Assembly (NCBI RefSeq): GCF_014652855.1
Contig: NZ_BMZP01000008.1
Location: 158,936 to 222,935 of the forward strand
DNA: 64,000 bases
Source of the DNA: Novosphingobium pokkalii
GTDB taxonomy: Bacteria > Pseudomonadota > Alphaproteobacteria > Sphingomonadales > Sphingomonadaceae
Direction of reading: 5' to 3'
Part shown: positions 35,930 through 48,835 of the stretch, in pieces
How positions within the stretch are numbered: position 1 is the first letter of the stretch
Layout: each line of letters begins with the position of its first letter
Notes under the pieces: model-generated
Told to the model about the DNA's origin: nothing
What the model saw: only the letters and a program-made list of their open reading frames with translations
The model's database searches: none
Made by a program: the position numbers and the translations under genes

Positions 35930-35966
35930 AAAAGCCCCGCGCATCCAAAAGACGCGCGGGGCTTTT
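35930..35966. terminator. Bidirectional terminator-like hairpin between rpmD and rplO
   Basis: AAAAGCCCCGCGC (35930-35942) pairs perfectly with GCGCGGGGCTTTT (35954-35966), a 13-bp stem with an 11-nt loop, giving a U-rich 3' end in both orientations. It lies 27 bp after the rpmD stop. Confidence 0.85.
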
Positions 35967-35993
35967 CTGAAAGCTTGGCTCAGCTGGCTGTGA

Positions 35994-36170
35994 TCAGTCG
36001 ATCACGGCCACCATGTGCGGCAGCTTGGCAATGGCGCCACGGGTTTCGGCAGTGTCTTCCACTTCCACCACGCGGTGCATCTTGCCCAGGCCCAGGCCGA
36101 CCAGAATCTTCTTCTGGTGTTCCGGGCGACGGATCGGCGAGCCGATCTGCTTGATCTTGATCTTCGCCAT
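35994..36170 (-). CDS. rpmD: 50S ribosomal protein L30
   Basis: 58 residues, too short for a default ORF cut-off. It begins [19 protein letters not shown], has the L30 core [21 protein letters not shown] and ends MVAVID. It follows rpsE by 6 bp, the conserved rpsE-rpmD-rplO order. A strong hairpin follows. Confidence 0.97.
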   Translation of the reverse strand: MAKIKIKQIGSPIRRPEHQKKILVGLGLGKMHRVVEVEDTAETRGAIAKLPHMVAVID

Positions 36171-36176
36171 GACCGA

Positions 36177-36899
36177 TTACTCCGCGATGGCTTCGGCGGC
36201 GGCTTCGGCTTCGACTTGCGAAGCACCGCCACGACCGAGCAGATCAGCGACCTTCTTGCCGCGACGCTGGGCAACAGACTTCGGCGAAGTCTGGTCCTGC
36301 AACGCATCGAAGGTGGCGCGGATCATGTTGTAGGGGTTCGAGGTGCCGACCGACTTGGTCACCACGTCGTGCACGCCCAGGCTTTCGAAGACGGCGCGCA
36401 TCGGGCCGCCCGCGATGATGCCCGTACCGGCCGGAGCCGAGCGGACATTGACCTTGCCGGCACCGAAACGGCCCTTGCCGTCGTGGTGAAGGGTGCGGCC
36501 TTCCTTGAGCGGAACGCGAACCATCTTCTTCTTGGCAGAAGCAGTGGCCTTGGTGATGGCTTCCGGCACTTCGCGCGCCTTGCCATGACCGAAGCCAACG
36601 CGGCCCTTGCCATCGCCGACCACGACCAGAGCCGCAAAGCCGAAGCGCTTGCCGCCCTTCACGGTCTTGGAGACGCGGTTGATGTGAACGAGCTTTTCGA
36701 TCAGCTCCTCACCCTGTTCCTCGTCATTGTTGTTGCGGCCACGACGGTCGTCGCGACGGCCACGACCGCCACGTTCACCGCGTTCGCCACGCTCGCCGCC
36801 ACGGCCACGACCGCGACCGCGACCTTCGCGCTGCTCGCCACCGGTCGTCTGTTCGACGGGGGCAGCGGCATCGCCTTGCAGGTTGGTTTCGTCAGCCAT
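36177..36899 (-). CDS. rpsE: 30S ribosomal protein S5 with Arg/Gly-rich N-terminal extension
   Basis: 240 residues against about 166 in E. coli. Residues 1-65 form an extension rich in RGRGRG and [11 protein letters not shown] repeats, then an acidic DEEQGEEL, before the S5 double-stranded RNA-binding domain ([19 protein letters not shown]) and the C-terminal domain ([18 protein letters not shown]). S5 lies at the mRNA entry and decoding region and affects fidelity and spectinomycin binding. The RG-rich tail is probably disordered and RNA-binding. Confidence 0.97.
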   Translation of the reverse strand: MADETNLQGDAAAPVEQTTGGEQREGRGRGRGRGGERGERGERGGRGRRDDRRGRNNNDEEQGEELIEKLVHINRVSKTVKGGKRFGFAALVVVGDGKGRVGFGHGKAREVPEAITKATASAKKKMVRVPLKEGRTLHHDGKGRFGAGKVNVRSAPAGTGIIAGGPMRAVFESLGVHDVVTKSVGTSNPYNMIRATFDALQDQTSPKSVAQRRGKKVADLLGRGGASQVEAEAAAEAIAE

Positions 36900-36901
36900 G
36901 A

Positions 36902-37252
36902 TCAGAACTCCAGGCCGCCTTCGCGGGCAGCATCAGCCAGCGCCTTGACGCGGCCATGGAACAGGTAACCGCCACGGTCGAAGACGACGGTGGTGACACC
37001 GGCTTCCTTGGCCCGTTCGGCGATCTGCTTGCCCACCAGGGCAGCGGCGTCGATGTTGGCGCCGATCGACTTCTCGCCCTTCACCAGCGACGAAGCGGCG
37101 GCCAGGGTACGGCCGGCAGCATCGTCGATGATCTGCGCGTAGATGTGACGGCCCGTGCGGTGCACGGAGAGACGCGGGCGGCCGCCGGCACGTGCCTTGA
37201 GAGCAGTGCGGACGCGGCGGCGGCGGCGATCGAAGAGAGACAGCTTGGCCAT
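36902..37252 (-). CDS. rplR: 50S ribosomal protein L18
   Basis: 116 residues ([20 protein letters not shown]), with the [18 protein letters not shown] strand and the [18 protein letters not shown]-terminus. Binds 5S rRNA in the central protuberance. Its start shares one base with the rplF stop (TAATG). Confidence 0.98.
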   Translation of the reverse strand: MAKLSLFDRRRRRVRTALKARAGGRPRLSVHRTGRHIYAQIIDDAAGRTLAAASSLVKGEKSIGANIDAAALVGKQIAERAKEAGVTTVVFDRGGYLFHGRVKALADAAREGGLEF

Positions 37253-37785
37253 TACTTCTTCTTCCCTTCCTTGCGGAAGATGAACTCGCCACGGTACTTG
37301 ATACCCTTGCCCTTGTAGGGTTCGGGCTTGCGCCAGCGGCGAATTTCGGCCGCAACCTGGCCGACCTTCTGCTTGTCGATACCCGAGATTTCGACCGTGG
37401 TGTTATCCGGGGTCTTGATCTCGATGCCTTCCGGCACGGCGAAATCGACGTCGTGGCTGTAGCCGAGCTGGAGCTTCAGGTTCTTGCCCTGAGCATTGGC
37501 GCGGTAGCCGACGCCGGTGATCAGAAGGACCTTGGTATAGCCTTCCGTCACGCCGGTGACGAGGTTGGAGACGAGCGTGCGCTGCATGCCCCAGAACGCG
37601 CGAGCGCGCTTGGTGTCGTTGGCAGGCTGCACCGAGATCGCACCGTCTTCGACGGCGTAGTTGATCTCGTCGGCGAGGGTGAGCGTGAGAGTGCCCTTGG
37701 GGCCCTTCACGGTCAGCACGCCGTTCGCGATGTCAGCGGTGACGCCACTCGGGATCGCCACCGGCTTCTTGCCGATGCGGCTCAT
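37252..37785 (-). CDS. rplF: 50S ribosomal protein L6
   Basis: 177 residues ([15 protein letters not shown]), two L6 domains, C-terminal signature [15 protein letters not shown]. It binds the sarcin-ricin loop region of 23S rRNA. Start overlaps the rpsH stop (TGATG). Confidence 0.98.
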   Translation of the reverse strand: MSRIGKKPVAIPSGVTADIANGVLTVKGPKGTLTLTLADEINYAVEDGAISVQPANDTKRARAFWGMQRTLVSNLVTGVTEGYTKVLLITGVGYRANAQGKNLKLQLGYSHDVDFAVPEGIEIKTPDNTTVEISGIDKQKVGQVAAEIRRWRKPEPYKGKGIKYRGEFIFRKEGKKK

Positions 37786-38180
37786 CAGAACACCTCCGCC
37801 AGCACTTCGCCACCGACGTTGGCAGCGCGCGCTTCGGCATCCGAAAGCACGCCCTTGGGCGTCGAGACGATGGTGATGCCAAGGCCGTTGCGCACCACCG
37901 GGAGTTCCTTGGAACCCGAGTAGACGCGGCGGCCAGGCTTGGAGACGCGGGCCACATGCTTGATCGCGGGCTGGCCTTCGAAGTACTTCAGTTCGATGCG
38001 AAGCTGCGGATGAGCGCCGGTGGCGTCTTCGCTGAAGCCACGGATGTAGCCTTCGCGCTGGAGAACTTCGAGGACGTGCGCACGCAGCTTGGAAGCGGGC
38101 GAGAGGACCGAGTCCTTCTTCGCCTGCTGGCCGTTGCGGATGCGGGTGAGCATATCACCCAGGGGGTCGGTCAATGCCAT
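37785..38180 (-). CDS. rpsH: 30S ribosomal protein S8
   Basis: 131 residues ([18 protein letters not shown]), ending with the usual [20 protein letters not shown]. Primary 16S rRNA-binding protein of the central domain, and translational repressor of the spc operon in E. coli. It lies 12 bp after rpsN. Confidence 0.98.
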   Translation of the reverse strand: MALTDPLGDMLTRIRNGQQAKKDSVLSPASKLRAHVLEVLQREGYIRGFSEDATGAHPQLRIELKYFEGQPAIKHVARVSKPGRRVYSGSKELPVVRNGLGITIVSTPKGVLSDAEARAANVGGEVLAEVF

Positions 38181-38192
38181 CGTTGAGGCTCC

Positions 38193-38498
38193 TTACCAGC
38201 TCGACTTCGTCACGCCGGGGATGAGCCCCTTGTTGGCGAGATCGCGCAGTTCGACGCGGCAGAGGCCGAACTTGCGGTAGTAGCCACGCGGGCGGCCGGT
38301 GGTGTTGCAACGGTTGCGGACACGCGTGGGATTCGCGTTACGCGGCAGCTCGGCCATCTTCAGACGGGCGATGAGGCGCTCGGTTTCGTCGAGCGATTCG
38401 TCGTCGGCCTGGGCCTTGAGCGCGGCGTACTTGGCCGCAAACTTTTCAACGAGCTTCTTGCGACGCTCGTTCTTGTTGATCGAACTCAGTTTCGCCAT
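38193..38498 (-). CDS. rpsN: 30S ribosomal protein S14
   Basis: 101 residues from the ATG at 38498 ([16 protein letters not shown]). It is the zinc-free long form (no CxxC pairs), ending [20 protein letters not shown]... and in TKSSW. Head assembly protein of the small subunit. Placed between rplE and rpsH as expected. Confidence 0.98.
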   Translation of the reverse strand: MAKLSSINKNERRKKLVEKFAAKYAALKAQADDESLDETERLIARLKMAELPRNANPTRVRNRCNTTGRPRGYYRKFGLCRVELRDLANKGLIPGVTKSSW

Positions 38499-38526
38499 GG
38501 ACTTAAGCTCTTTCCTATGACTGGCT

Positions 38527-39108
38527 TCAGGCGGCCTGCGCCTGTTCGGCGGCTTCCTGCGGGAACGGGAAACCGAACAGGCGAAGCAGTTCACGTGCCT
38601 CGTCGTCGGTCTTGGCGGTGGTGGTCACGATGATGTCGAGGCCGCGCACCTTGTCGATCTGGTCGTAGCTGATCTCAGGAAAAATGATCTGTTCCTTGAG
38701 ACCCATCGCATAGTTGCCACGGCCGTCGAACGACTTCGGGTTCAGGCCCCGGAAGTCGCGGATGCGGGGCATCGCGATGGTGATCAGGCGGTCCAGGAAT
38801 TCGTACATGCGTTCACGGCGCAGGGTGACCTTGCAACCGATCGGCATGCCTTCGCGCAGCTTGAACTGCGCGATCGACTTCTTGGCCTTGGTGATCACGG
38901 GCTTCTGGCCAGCGATCAGCTCCATTTCGGCAGCGGCGGTCTGGACCTTCTTCTTGTCCTGGCTCGCTTCGCCAACGCCCATGTTCAGCGTGATCTTTTC
39001 GATCCGCGGAATTTCCAGGTCGTTCTTGTAGCCGAACTTCGCCTTCATCGCGGCAGCGATCTCGGCGTCGTACTTGCCCTTGAGGCGCGGAGTGTACTTG
39101 TCAGCCAT
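38527..39108 (-). CDS. rplE: 50S ribosomal protein L5
   Basis: 193 residues from the ATG at 39108 ([17 protein letters not shown]), with [13 protein letters not shown] and [19 protein letters not shown]. It binds 5S rRNA and contacts P-site tRNA and S13. The start lies within the rplX end (8-bp overlap), implying translational coupling. Confidence 0.98.
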   Translation of the reverse strand: MADKYTPRLKGKYDAEIAAAMKAKFGYKNDLEIPRIEKITLNMGVGEASQDKKKVQTAAAEMELIAGQKPVITKAKKSIAQFKLREGMPIGCKVTLRRERMYEFLDRLITIAMPRIRDFRGLNPKSFDGRGNYAMGLKEQIIFPEISYDQIDKVRGLDIIVTTTAKTDDEARELLRLFGFPFPQEAAEQAQAA

Positions 39109-39418
39109 CGATGGCCTCCCCGGACTTGACGGCCACGCGGACCTTCTTGCCATCGCGGGTTTCGAAGCGGACGCGGGTGGCCTTGCCATCCTTGTCAGCC
39201 ACGGCAACCTTCGAGATGTGCAGCGGCGCCTCGAAGCGATCGATGCCACCCTGCGGGTTCTGCTGGCTGGGCTTGCGGTGACGGGCGGCGATGTTCACGC
39301 CGGCCACGACGACCTTGTCTTCCTTGGGAAGAACCTGGAGGACGGTGCCGGTGCGGCCCTTGTCCTTGCCCGAACGAACGACGACGTTATCGCCCTTCTT
39401 GATCTTGGCGGCAGCCAT
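39101..39418 (-). CDS. rplX: 50S ribosomal protein L24
   Basis: 105 residues with the KOW motif [18 protein letters not shown]. Early-assembly protein near the exit tunnel. Start overlaps the rplN stop (TAATG); stop overlaps rplE. Confidence 0.98.
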   Translation of the reverse strand: MAAAKIKKGDNVVVRSGKDKGRTGTVLQVLPKEDKVVVAGVNIAARHRKPSQQNPQGGIDRFEAPLHISKVAVADKDGKATRVRFETRDGKKVRVAVKSGEAIDG

Positions 39419-39786
39419 TACAGCACCTCCGGGGCAAGCGAGATGATCTTCATGAAGCCCTTGCCGCGCAGTTCGCGCACCACGGGGCCGAAGATACGGG
39501 TGCCGATGGGCTCTTCGTTCTTGCCGACGAGCACGGCAGCGTTGCCGTCAAAGCGGATGACGCTGCCATCGGGACGACGCACGTCCTTCTTGGTGCGCAC
39601 GATCACCGCGCGATGGACGTCGCCCTTCTTGACACGGGCGCGGGGCTGCGCCTCCTTCACCGACACCACGATGATGTCGCCGACGCTTGCGGTACGACGC
39701 TTCGACCCGCCCAGCACCTTGATGCACTGGACGCGCTTGGCGCCGCTGTTGTCCGCGACGTCGAGATTGGATTGCATCTGGATCAT
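39418..39786 (-). CDS. rplN: 50S ribosomal protein L14
   Basis: 122 residues ([19 protein letters not shown]), with [20 protein letters not shown]; forms intersubunit bridge contacts. Highly conserved. It follows rpsQ by 88 bp. Confidence 0.98.
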   Translation of the reverse strand: MIQMQSNLDVADNSGAKRVQCIKVLGGSKRRTASVGDIIVVSVKEAQPRARVKKGDVHRAVIVRTKKDVRRPDGSVIRFDGNAAVLVGKNEEPIGTRIFGPVVRELRGKGFMKIISLAPEVL

Positions 39787-39874
39787 TGATCCGGTTCCTT
39801 CTCACTGGCTTGCCGGAACCAGTCCGGCAGTTCCAAAAACGTGACGCTCCCTAAGACCGAGAACGGACGTTTTG

Positions 39875-40144
39875 TCAAACGTCCGCTTCGATCGCGGCGG
39901 TCTTCCCAGCCAGAACCCGGTCGATAACCTTCCAGGTCTTGAGCTTGGAGTAGGGCGAGGTCTCTTCGATCCGCACCGTTTCGCCGGTCTTGAAGGCATT
40001 CGCCTCGTCGTGGGCGTGATACTTCTTCGAGCGGCGGATGATCTTCCCGTAGAGCGGGTGCTTCACCTTGCGCTCGACCTTCACGACCACGGTCTTGTCG
40101 GTCTTGTCGGAAACCACGGTCCCGATAAGGATACGCTTGGGCAT
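39875..40144 (-). CDS. rpsQ: 30S ribosomal protein S17
   Basis: 89 residues ([21 protein letters not shown]), OB fold, signature [13 protein letters not shown]. Primary 16S rRNA binder in the 5' domain. 11 bp after rpmC. Confidence 0.98.
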   Translation of the reverse strand: MPKRILIGTVVSDKTDKTVVVKVERKVKHPLYGKIIRRSKKYHAHDEANAFKTGETVRIEETSPYSKLKTWKVIDRVLAGKTAAIEADV

Positions 40145-40155
40145 CGTGTGTCTCC

Positions 40156-40359
40156 TTAAGCCTTCGCAGTGCGAGCGCGCTCGCCCTGCAGAGTCTTGAT
40201 CCGCGCGATGTCGCGGCGCACTTCCTTGATGCGCGCCGGACGCTCCAGCTGGCTCGTGGCCGCCTGGAAACGCAGGTTGAACTGTTCGCGCTTCAGCTCG
40301 GCGAGGTCAGCAGTAAGCTGGTCGTCGCTCTTGACGCGGAGGTCTTCGAACTTAGCCAT
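40156..40359 (-). CDS. rpmC: 50S ribosomal protein L29
   Basis: 67 residues from the second Met ([15 protein letters not shown]); an extra Met codon precedes it at 40362. Two-helix protein at the exit tunnel with [19 protein letters not shown] and [10 protein letters not shown]. Lies between rplP and rpsQ. Confidence 0.97.
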   Translation of the reverse strand: MAKFEDLRVKSDDQLTADLAELKREQFNLRFQAATSQLERPARIKEVRRDIARIKTLQGERARTAKA

Positions 40360-40371
40360 CATTCCTACTCC

Positions 40372-40806
40372 TTATTCGCCACCAAGGTGCGAAGTGTCGC
40401 CGAGGCGAGCAACGACCTTGGTCTTGATCGGCAGCTTCATCGCCGCGCGGCTGAAGGCTTCGGCGGCCAGGGGGCCGGCGACGCCGTCAAGCTCGAACAG
40501 GATCTTGCCGGGCTTCACGCGGGCGGCCCAGTATTCCACCGAACCCTTGCCCTTGCCCTGGCGGACTTCGGCCGGCTTCTTGGTCACCGGAAGGTCGGGG
40601 AAAATGCGGATCCAGAGACGGCCCTGGCGCTTGATGTGGCGGGTGATCGCACGGCGAGCCGCTTCGATCTGACGAGCGGTGACCCGCTCCGGTTCCAGGG
40701 CCTTGAGGCCGTAGGAGCCGAAGTTGAGGTCGGTACCGCCCTTGGCGTTGCCGTGGAGACGGCCCTTGAACGCCTTGCGGAACTTGGTCTTCTTGGGTTG
40801 CAGCAT
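40372..40806 (-). CDS. rplP: 50S ribosomal protein L16
   Basis: 144 residues ([16 protein letters not shown]), with [19 protein letters not shown] and the [10 protein letters not shown] segment. It lies near the A-site tRNA elbow and peptidyl transferase centre. 22 bp after rpsC. Confidence 0.98.
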   Translation of the reverse strand: MLQPKKTKFRKAFKGRLHGNAKGGTDLNFGSYGLKALEPERVTARQIEAARRAITRHIKRQGRLWIRIFPDLPVTKKPAEVRQGKGKGSVEYWAARVKPGKILFELDGVAGPLAAEAFSRAAMKLPIKTKVVARLGDTSHLGGE

Positions 40807-40828
40807 GGTGCTAGCCTATCCTCAAGCC

Positions 40829-41524
40829 TCAGCGCGCCGGACGGACACCGGAGGTCTGTGCCTCCAGCATCAGGCGATCCTGCGCCAGCGGGTCATGACC
40901 CAGGATCTCGCCCTTGAAGATCCAGGTCTTGATGCCGATCACGCCGTAGGCGGTGTGGGCTTCGGCTTCGGCGTAGTCGATGTTCGCACGCAGGGTGTGC
41001 AGCGGAACGCGACCTTCACGGTACCATTCGACGCGGGCGATTTCCGCCCCGCCGAGACGGCCGCCGCAGGTGATCTTGATGCCTTCGGCACCAAGACGCA
41101 GGGCCGACTGCACGGCGCGCTTCATCGCACGGCGGAACGCCACGCGACGGACGAGCTGGTCGGCAATGCCCTGGGCAACGAGCTTGGCATCGATTTCCGG
41201 CTTGCGGATTTCAACGATGTTCAGCTTCACGTCGCTGTTGGTCAGCTTGGCAAGCTTGGCGCGGAGCTTTTCGATGTCCGCGCCCTTCTTGCCGATGATC
41301 ACACCGGGACGGGCCGCGTAGATCGAGATGCGGCACAGCTTGGCCGGACGCTCGATGACCACCTTCGAGATCGCTGCCTGCGGCAGGCTCTCGACGATGA
41401 ACTTGCGGATCTGAAGGTCTTCCTTCAGCAGTTGCTGGTAGTTACGGCCTTCGGCGTACCAGCGGCTGTCCCAGGTGCGGTTGATCTGCAGACGCAGACC
41501 GATGGGGTTCGACTTGTGACCCAT
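40829..41524 (-). CDS. rpsC: 30S ribosomal protein S3
   Basis: 231 residues ([12 protein letters not shown]), KH domain with the IGKKG loop ([15 protein letters not shown]), and C-terminal [12 protein letters not shown]. It lines the mRNA entry channel and contributes helicase activity with S4/S5. Start 3 bp after the rplV stop. Confidence 0.98.
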   Translation of the reverse strand: MGHKSNPIGLRLQINRTWDSRWYAEGRNYQQLLKEDLQIRKFIVESLPQAAISKVVIERPAKLCRISIYAARPGVIIGKKGADIEKLRAKLAKLTNSDVKLNIVEIRKPEIDAKLVAQGIADQLVRRVAFRRAMKRAVQSALRLGAEGIKITCGGRLGGAEIARVEWYREGRVPLHTLRANIDYAEAEAHTAYGVIGIKTWIFKGEILGHDPLAQDRLMLEAQTSGVRPAR

Positions 41525-41527
41525 GGA

Positions 41528-41905
41528 TCAGGCCTCCTCGACTTCACGGACGACGATCCGAAGCCGCGAGAACGGCTTCAGGATGCGGGTCGACTTGCCA
41601 CGACCACGGGTGTGGAAGCGCTTCATCGTGATCGACTTGCCGACCGAGGCTTCCGCCACGACCAGCGCGTCGACGTCCAGGTTGTGGTTGTTTTCCGCGT
41701 TGGCAATCGCCGAAGCGAGCACCTTGCGGGCATCAACCGCCATCGCCTTCTTGGAGAAGGCCAGGACGTTGAGGGCGTCTTCGGCCTTCATGCCACGGAT
41801 CAGAGCGGCGACCAGGTTGAGCTTCTGGGCCGAACCACGAATGTTCGTGTTGACGGCCAGAGCTTCCTTTTCACCGACGCGGCGGGGGGCTGCTTGCTTG
41901 CTCAT
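41528..41905 (-). CDS. rplV: 50S ribosomal protein L22
   Basis: 125 residues; the beta-hairpin reaching into the exit tunnel corresponds to [20 protein letters not shown]. The start overlaps the rpsS stop (TGATG). Confidence 0.98.
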   Translation of the reverse strand: MSKQAAPRRVGEKEALAVNTNIRGSAQKLNLVAALIRGMKAEDALNVLAFSKKAMAVDARKVLASAIANAENNHNLDVDALVVAEASVGKSITMKRFHTRGRGKSTRILKPFSRLRIVVREVEEA

Positions 41906-42183
41906 CAGCGCTTGCCCTTCTTGTCAGCGGCGTGGCCGGGGAAGTTGCGCGTGGGCGCAAATTCGCCAAGCTTGTGGCCGACCATCTCTTCGCTCACGGA
42001 GACGGGGATAAACTTCTGCCCGTTGTAGACGTTGAACGTCAGACCAACGAACTGCGGAATGATGGTCGAACGACGCGACCAGGTCTTGATCGGGCCAGCG
42101 CGGCTGCCAGCATCCTGGGCCACTTCGGCCTTCTTCAGGAGGTGCAGGTCGACGAAGGGGCCCTTCCAGACGGAACGTGCCAT
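41905..42183 (-). CDS. rpsS: 30S ribosomal protein S19
   Basis: 92 residues ([16 protein letters not shown]), with [20 protein letters not shown] and [13 protein letters not shown]. Head protein pairing with S13. Lies 6 bp after rplB. Confidence 0.98.
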   Translation of the reverse strand: MARSVWKGPFVDLHLLKKAEVAQDAGSRAGPIKTWSRRSTIIPQFVGLTFNVYNGQKFIPVSVSEEMVGHKLGEFAPTRNFPGHAADKKGKR

Positions 42184-42189
42184 GGGGTC

Positions 42190-43026
42190 TTACCTCTTCT
42201 TCTTCGCGTGGCGCGAACGAATGATGAACTTGTCCGTCTTCTTGTTGTGACGGGTGCGGGCGCCCTTGGTCGGCTTGCCCCACGGAGTGACCGGATGACG
42301 GCCGCCCGAGGTGCGGCCTTCACCACCACCGTGCGGGTGGTCGACCGGGTTCTTTGCCACACCGCGCGTCAACGGACGACGGCCAAGCCAGCGGTTACGA
42401 CCGGCCTTGGCAAGATTCTGGTTCGAGTTGTCGGGGTTCGACACGGCGCCGACGGTGCCCATGCAGTCGCCACGCAGATAGCGCTGCTCGCCCGAGTTCA
42501 GGCGAACGATCACCATGCCGCGGTCGCGACCGACGAGCTGGACGTAGGTACCGGCCGAACGGGCGATCTGACCGCCCTTGCCCGGCTTCATTTCCACGTT
42601 GTGGATGATGGTACCAACCGGCATCTGCGACAGGAGCATCGCATTGCCCGGCTTCACGTCGGTCTTTTCACCGGCAACCACCACGTCGCCCACGGCCAGG
42701 CGCTGCGGCGCCAGGATGTAGGCCTGCTCACCGTCTTCGTACGTGACGAGGGCGATGAACGCGGTGCGGTTGGGATCGTATTCCAGACGTTCCACAGTGG
42801 CCGGCATGTCCCACTTGCGACGCTTGAAGTCGATGAAGCGGTACTTCTGCTTGTGGCCGCCCGCGATACCGCGGCTGGTCACGTGGCCCTTGTTGTTACG
42901 GCCGCCGGTCTTGCTCTTGCCTTCGGTCAAAGCCTTGACGGGCTTGCCCTTCCAGAGCGCCGACTTGTCGACGAGGACCAGGCCGCGACGGGCGGGGCTG
43001 GTCGGGTTATAGCTCTTGAGTGCCAT
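42190..43026 (-). CDS. rplB: 50S ribosomal protein L2
   Basis: 278 residues ([17 protein letters not shown]), RNA-binding beta domains and the C-terminal [16 protein letters not shown] loop containing the conserved histidine near the peptidyl transferase centre. 16 bp after rplW. Confidence 0.99.
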   Translation of the reverse strand: MALKSYNPTSPARRGLVLVDKSALWKGKPVKALTEGKSKTGGRNNKGHVTSRGIAGGHKQKYRFIDFKRRKWDMPATVERLEYDPNRTAFIALVTYEDGEQAYILAPQRLAVGDVVVAGEKTDVKPGNAMLLSQMPVGTIIHNVEMKPGKGGQIARSAGTYVQLVGRDRGMVIVRLNSGEQRYLRGDCMGTVGAVSNPDNSNQNLAKAGRNRWLGRRPLTRGVAKNPVDHPHGGGEGRTSGGRHPVTPWGKPTKGARTRHNKKTDKFIIRSRHAKKKR

Positions 43027-43042
43027 GGTCTGTGCCTTCGCC

Positions 43043-43348
43043 TCAGATACCGCTGGTCACGTCGATCGACTGGCCAGCGGCCAGGGTCACGACGGCCTTC
43101 TTGACGTCGGTGCGCTTGTAGGGCTTGCCCTTCCAGCGCTTGGTCTTGCCCTTCTGGGTCAGCGTGTTCACCTTGGTGACCGTGACGTTGAAGAGGGCTT
43201 CCACCGCCGCCTTGATCTCCGGCTTGGTCGCCTTTTCGGCAACCTTGAAGACCACGGCATTGTTTTCGCTCAGAAGCGTCGCCTTTTCGGTGATGTGGGG
43301 AGCCACGATCACGTCATAGTGACGCGTGTCGATTGCGTCCTTAGCCAT
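43043..43348 (-). CDS. rplW: 50S ribosomal protein L23
   Basis: 101 residues, with the [21 protein letters not shown] core and the [15 protein letters not shown] loop. It sits at the tunnel exit and docks trigger factor and SRP. The start overlaps the rplD stop by 8 bp. Confidence 0.98.
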   Translation of the reverse strand: MAKDAIDTRHYDVIVAPHITEKATLLSENNAVVFKVAEKATKPEIKAAVEALFNVTVTKVNTLTQKGKTKRWKGKPYKRTDVKKAVVTLAAGQSIDVTSGI

Positions 43349-43964
43349 TGAAACGCGCCTCCAGCTTCTCGACCGCGGCGCGCGTCAGCACCAGCGTATC
43401 ATGCTTCAGGATGTCGTAGACGTTGGCGCCGATCGCGGGGAGGACGTTCACGCCAACGATGTTGCGGGCCGCGCGGGCGAAGCCCTCGTTGACCTGCTCA
43501 CCGTCCACGACGAGCACCTTCTTGCCGAAGCCGGCCTTGGCCAGCGTGCCGGCCAGAGCCTTGGTCTTGGCATCGGTCAGTTCCAGGCTGTCGACCACGA
43601 CCAGGCCGTTCTGGGCCTTGGACGAGAGCGCCATCTTGAGACCGAGCGCACGCACCTTCTTGTTCAGCGAAACGCTGAAATCACGAACGCGCGGGCCATG
43701 GGCCTTGCCACCGCCGATGAAGATCGGGGCCTTGCGGTCGCCGTGACGAGCGGTACCACCACCCTTCTGGCGGCCGAACTTCTTGCCGGTGCGGGCAACG
43801 TCCGAACGCTCGCGAGCGCCACGGGCCGTGCCGCGACGGTTTTCGAGCTGCCAGGTCACAACGCGGTGCAGGATGTCGGCGCGCGGTTCGAGACCGAACA
43901 CGTCATCTGCGAGTTCCACGTCGCCGGCGGCCGAACCGTCGAGATTGAGGACTTGAACCTTCAC
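43341..43964 (-). CDS. rplD: 50S ribosomal protein L4
   Basis: 207 residues ([18 protein letters not shown]), extended tunnel loop [20 protein letters not shown]. In E. coli it also represses the S10 operon; whether it does so here is unknown. It lies 3 bp after rplC. Confidence 0.98.
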   Translation of the reverse strand: MKVQVLNLDGSAAGDVELADDVFGLEPRADILHRVVTWQLENRRGTARGARERSDVARTGKKFGRQKGGGTARHGDRKAPIFIGGGKAHGPRVRDFSVSLNKKVRALGLKMALSSKAQNGLVVVDSLELTDAKTKALAGTLAKAGFGKKVLVVDGEQVNEGFARAARNIVGVNVLPAIGANVYDILKHDTLVLTRAAVEKLEARFNG

Positions 43965-43967
43965 GAC

Positions 43968-44693
43968 TTAGCCCTCCTGGCCAGCGGCGGCTTCGGGAGC
44001 GGCCTGTTCGTTGGTGTTGGCGGCCTTGAGGCCGGCGGGATAGGGCGCTTCAGCGTGGCGAGCGACCTTGACCGCGTCACGAACCAGCAGCCAGCCGTTC
44101 TTCGCGCCCGGGACCGAGCCCTTGACGAAGATCAGGCCGCGCGCATCGTCGGTGCGAACGATTTCCAGGTTCTGCTGGGTGCGCTGACGGTCACCCATGT
44201 GACCAGCCATCTTCTTGTTCTTGAAGACGCGACCCGGATCCTGACGGTTACCGGTCGAACCGTGGGCACGGTGCGAGATCGACACACCGTGGGTGGCGCG
44301 CATACCGCCGAAGCCCCAGCGCTTCATGGCGCCGGCAAAGCCCTTACCCTGGGTGTGACCGGTGATGTCAACATACTGGCCAGCGACGAAGTGCGAAGCG
44401 GCGATGCTGGCACCGACATCGAGCAGCGCGTCATCGGCGACGCGGAACTCGGCGACCTGCATCTTCAGCGGAACTTCGGCCTTGGCGAAGTGTTCGCGCT
44501 GCGGCTTGGCAACGTTCTTCTGCTTGGCTTCGCCAGCACCGAGCTGAAGCGCGACGTAACCGTCACGTTCGGCAGTGCGGACCGAAACCACCTGGCAATC
44601 TTCAAGCGAAAGGACGGTGACCGGCACGTGCCGACCATCTTCCTGGAACAGGCGGGTCATACCCACCTTCTTCGCGATCACGCCGGTGCGCAT
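43968..44693 (-). CDS. rplC: 50S ribosomal protein L3
   Basis: 241 residues from the ATG at 44693 ([16 protein letters not shown]), with GAGGAG-like SD about 10 nt upstream; the frame runs to 44903 but the extra part is not L3. It has [16 protein letters not shown], which reaches the peptidyl transferase centre, and an Ala/Glu-rich tail of about 25 residues beyond the usual end. Confidence 0.98.
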   Translation of the reverse strand: MRTGVIAKKVGMTRLFQEDGRHVPVTVLSLEDCQVVSVRTAERDGYVALQLGAGEAKQKNVAKPQREHFAKAEVPLKMQVAEFRVADDALLDVGASIAASHFVAGQYVDITGHTQGKGFAGAMKRWGFGGMRATHGVSISHRAHGSTGNRQDPGRVFKNKKMAGHMGDRQRTQQNLEIVRTDDARGLIFVKGSVPGAKNGWLLVRDAVKVARHAEAPYPAGLKAANTNEQAAPEAAAGQEG

Positions 44694-45025
44694 GATCTCA
44701 TACTCCTCACAGAGGCCTTCGAGGGCCCATCCCCCAAAGGCGTGTTCAGCCCGTATAAGAAGCATGCCCCGTCCGGGCTGAGTGCCCCTGCCTGAACAGG
44801 AGCGAACGGGGGACGCTTTCCCGACCCTGACGCCATGCCAAAAGGCAAGTGGCAAGAGGCCGGAGGTATCCCTTTTGTCGCGGCAGAACGGATTTTCCGC
44901 CAAGCCGGCCTCAGGGCCGGAAGAGATGGTGATGGATCACAAGTGACCCAAAACTGGAAACCGATGAGGCTCGGTCGGGCCGCCCTGCCCGCCACACACG
45001 TGGGAGCGGGGCCAGGGCGCTGGCA
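44694..45025 (-). promoter_or_regulatory. 332-bp non-coding, structured leader between rpsJ and rplC
   Basis: I see no gene. The minus strand contains a perfect CCGGCC-CTGA-GGCCGG hairpin (44920-44905), a CGGA/TCCG mini-hairpin just after it, a GCC-TTTT-GGC stem further downstream, and a CCCGGACGGG element. Adjacent S10-operon genes are otherwise within 0-30 bp, so a leader, attenuator or internal promoter is plausible. Confidence 0.4.
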
Positions 45026-45337
45026 TCAGGCCAGCTTGATCTCGACGTTCACGCCAGCAGCGAGGTCCAGCTTCATCAGCGCGTCGACGGTGGCAGCGTT
45101 GGGCTGCACGATGTCAAGCAGGCGCTTGTAGGTGCGGACTTCAAACTGTTCGCGCGACTTCTTGTCGATGTGCGGACCGCGGTTGACGCAGAACTTCTCG
45201 ATGCGGGTCGGCAGCGGAATGGGACCACGAATCAGAGCGCCGGTGCGGCGGGCGGTGTCCGCGATTTCACCAGTGGCCTGGTCCAGTACGCGATGATCGA
45301 AGGCCTTGAGGCGAATGCGGATGTTCTGGGCTTCCAT
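45026..45337 (-). CDS. rpsJ: 30S ribosomal protein S10
   Basis: 103 residues ([19 protein letters not shown]), with [27 protein letters not shown], the loop that also binds NusB in antitermination. It lies between tuf and rplC with unusually large gaps on both sides (145 and 332 bp). Confidence 0.98.
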   Translation of the reverse strand: MEAQNIRIRLKAFDHRVLDQATGEIADTARRTGALIRGPIPLPTRIEKFCVNRGPHIDKKSREQFEVRTYKRLLDIVQPNAATVDALMKLDLAAGVNVEIKLA

Positions 45338-45442
45338 GTCCGTTTACCGATGCGAAAGAGCGAAAACAAAAACCAGCCGCCCTACCCTCTGATCCCCTCC
45401 CGATGGATGGGGAGAAAGCGGGACGACTGATCAAAATACCGT

Positions 45443-45469
45443 CCGGCGGGAGAGCGAATCTCCCGCCGG
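45443..45469 (-). terminator. Hairpin after tuf
   Basis: On the minus strand CCGGCGGGAGA pairs with TCTCCCGCCGG around a 5-nt loop; TATTTTG follows a few bases later. It may partially terminate str-operon transcription before rpsJ. Confidence 0.6.
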
Positions 45470-45482
45470 TGCGGCGCCTATA

Positions 45483-46673
45483 TTACTTCGTGATCTTGCT
45501 GACAACCCCAGAACCGACGGTCCGGCCGCCTTCGCGAATTGCAAAGCGGAGACCTTCGTCCATGGCGATCGGCGCGATCAGCTTGACCGACAGGGTGAGG
45601 TTGTCGCCCGGCATCACCATTTCGGTGCCTTCGGGGAGAACCACTTCACCGGTCACGTCGGTGGTGCGGAAGTAGAACTGCGGGCGGTAGTTGGCGAAGA
45701 ACGGCGTGTGACGGCCACCTTCGTCCTTCGACAGCACGTAGACTTCGGCCGAGAATTCGGTGTGCGGGGTCACCGAACCGGGCTTGGCGAGAACCTGGCC
45801 ACGCTCGACTTCTTCACGCTTGATGCCACGGATCAGGGCGCCGATGTTGTCGCCAGCTTCGCCCTGGTCGAGCAGCTTGCGGAACATTTCCACGCCGGTG
45901 ACGGTGGTCTTCTGGGTGTCCTTGAGGCCGATGATTTCGACTTCTTCACCCACCTTGACGATGCCGGTTTCGACGCGGCCGGTCACAACCGTACCACGAC
46001 CCGAGATCGAGAACACGTCTTCGACGGGCATCAGGAAGGGCTTGTCGGTCGGGCGCGGCGGCTGCGGGATGTAGCTGTCGACAGCTTCCATCAGCGCGTT
46101 GATCGAGTTCTTGCCGATGGCGTCGTCGCGACCTTCGAGAGCGGCCAGAGCCGAACCCTTGACGATCGGAATATCGTCGCCCGGGAAGTCGTACGACGAG
46201 AGCAGTTCGCGAACTTCGAGTTCGACGAGCTCGAGGATTTCCTCGTCGTCGACCTGGTCGACCTTGTTCATGTACACGACCAGAGCCGGCACGCCGACCT
46301 GGCGGGCGAGCAGGATGTGTTCGCGGGTCTGCGGCATCGGGCCGTCAGCAGCGTTCACCACGAGGATGGCGCCGTCCATCTGGGCCGCACCGGTGATCAT
46401 GTTCTTCACATAGTCAGCGTGACCCGGGCAGTCGACGTGCGCGTAGTGACGGTTGGCGGTTTCGTACTCGACGTGGGCAGTCGAGATGGTGATGCCGCGC
46501 TCGCGCTCTTCGGGAGCCTTGTCGATGTTGGCATAATCGGTGAACTGGGCGCCGCCGGTTTCCGACAGGACCTTGGTGATCGCTGCGGTCAGCGTGGTCT
46601 TGCCATGGTCAACGTGACCGATGGTGCCGATGTTGCAGTGCGGCTTGTTCCGCTCAAACTTAGCCTTGGCCAT
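45483..46673 (-). CDS. tuf: Elongation factor Tu
   Basis: 396 residues: GTPase G1 [10 protein letters not shown]2 region RGITIS, G3 DCPGHADY, G4 NKVD, then domains 2 and 3. Delivers aminoacyl-tRNA to the A site. Last gene of the str operon, 89 bp after fusA. The window shows only this one copy. Confidence 0.99.
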   Translation of the reverse strand: MAKAKFERNKPHCNIGTIGHVDHGKTTLTAAITKVLSETGGAQFTDYANIDKAPEERERGITISTAHVEYETANRHYAHVDCPGHADYVKNMITGAAQMDGAILVVNAADGPMPQTREHILLARQVGVPALVVYMNKVDQVDDEEILELVELEVRELLSSYDFPGDDIPIVKGSALAALEGRDDAIGKNSINALMEAVDSYIPQPPRPTDKPFLMPVEDVFSISGRGTVVTGRVETGIVKVGEEVEIIGLKDTQKTTVTGVEMFRKLLDQGEAGDNIGALIRGIKREEVERGQVLAKPGSVTPHTEFSAEVYVLSKDEGGRHTPFFANYRPQFYFRTTDVTGEVVLPEGTEMVMPGDNLTLSVKLIAPIAMDEGLRFAIREGGRTVGSGVVSKITK

Positions 46674-46762
46674 TGTTCAAACCTTCTATTCGCTTGTCTG
46701 TGAATTCTGCGGGGTACGGCACCCGACGGAATCAGGCGCCGCCCCTAGCCTGATCAGAGTGA

Positions 46763-48835
<2,073 letters not shown>

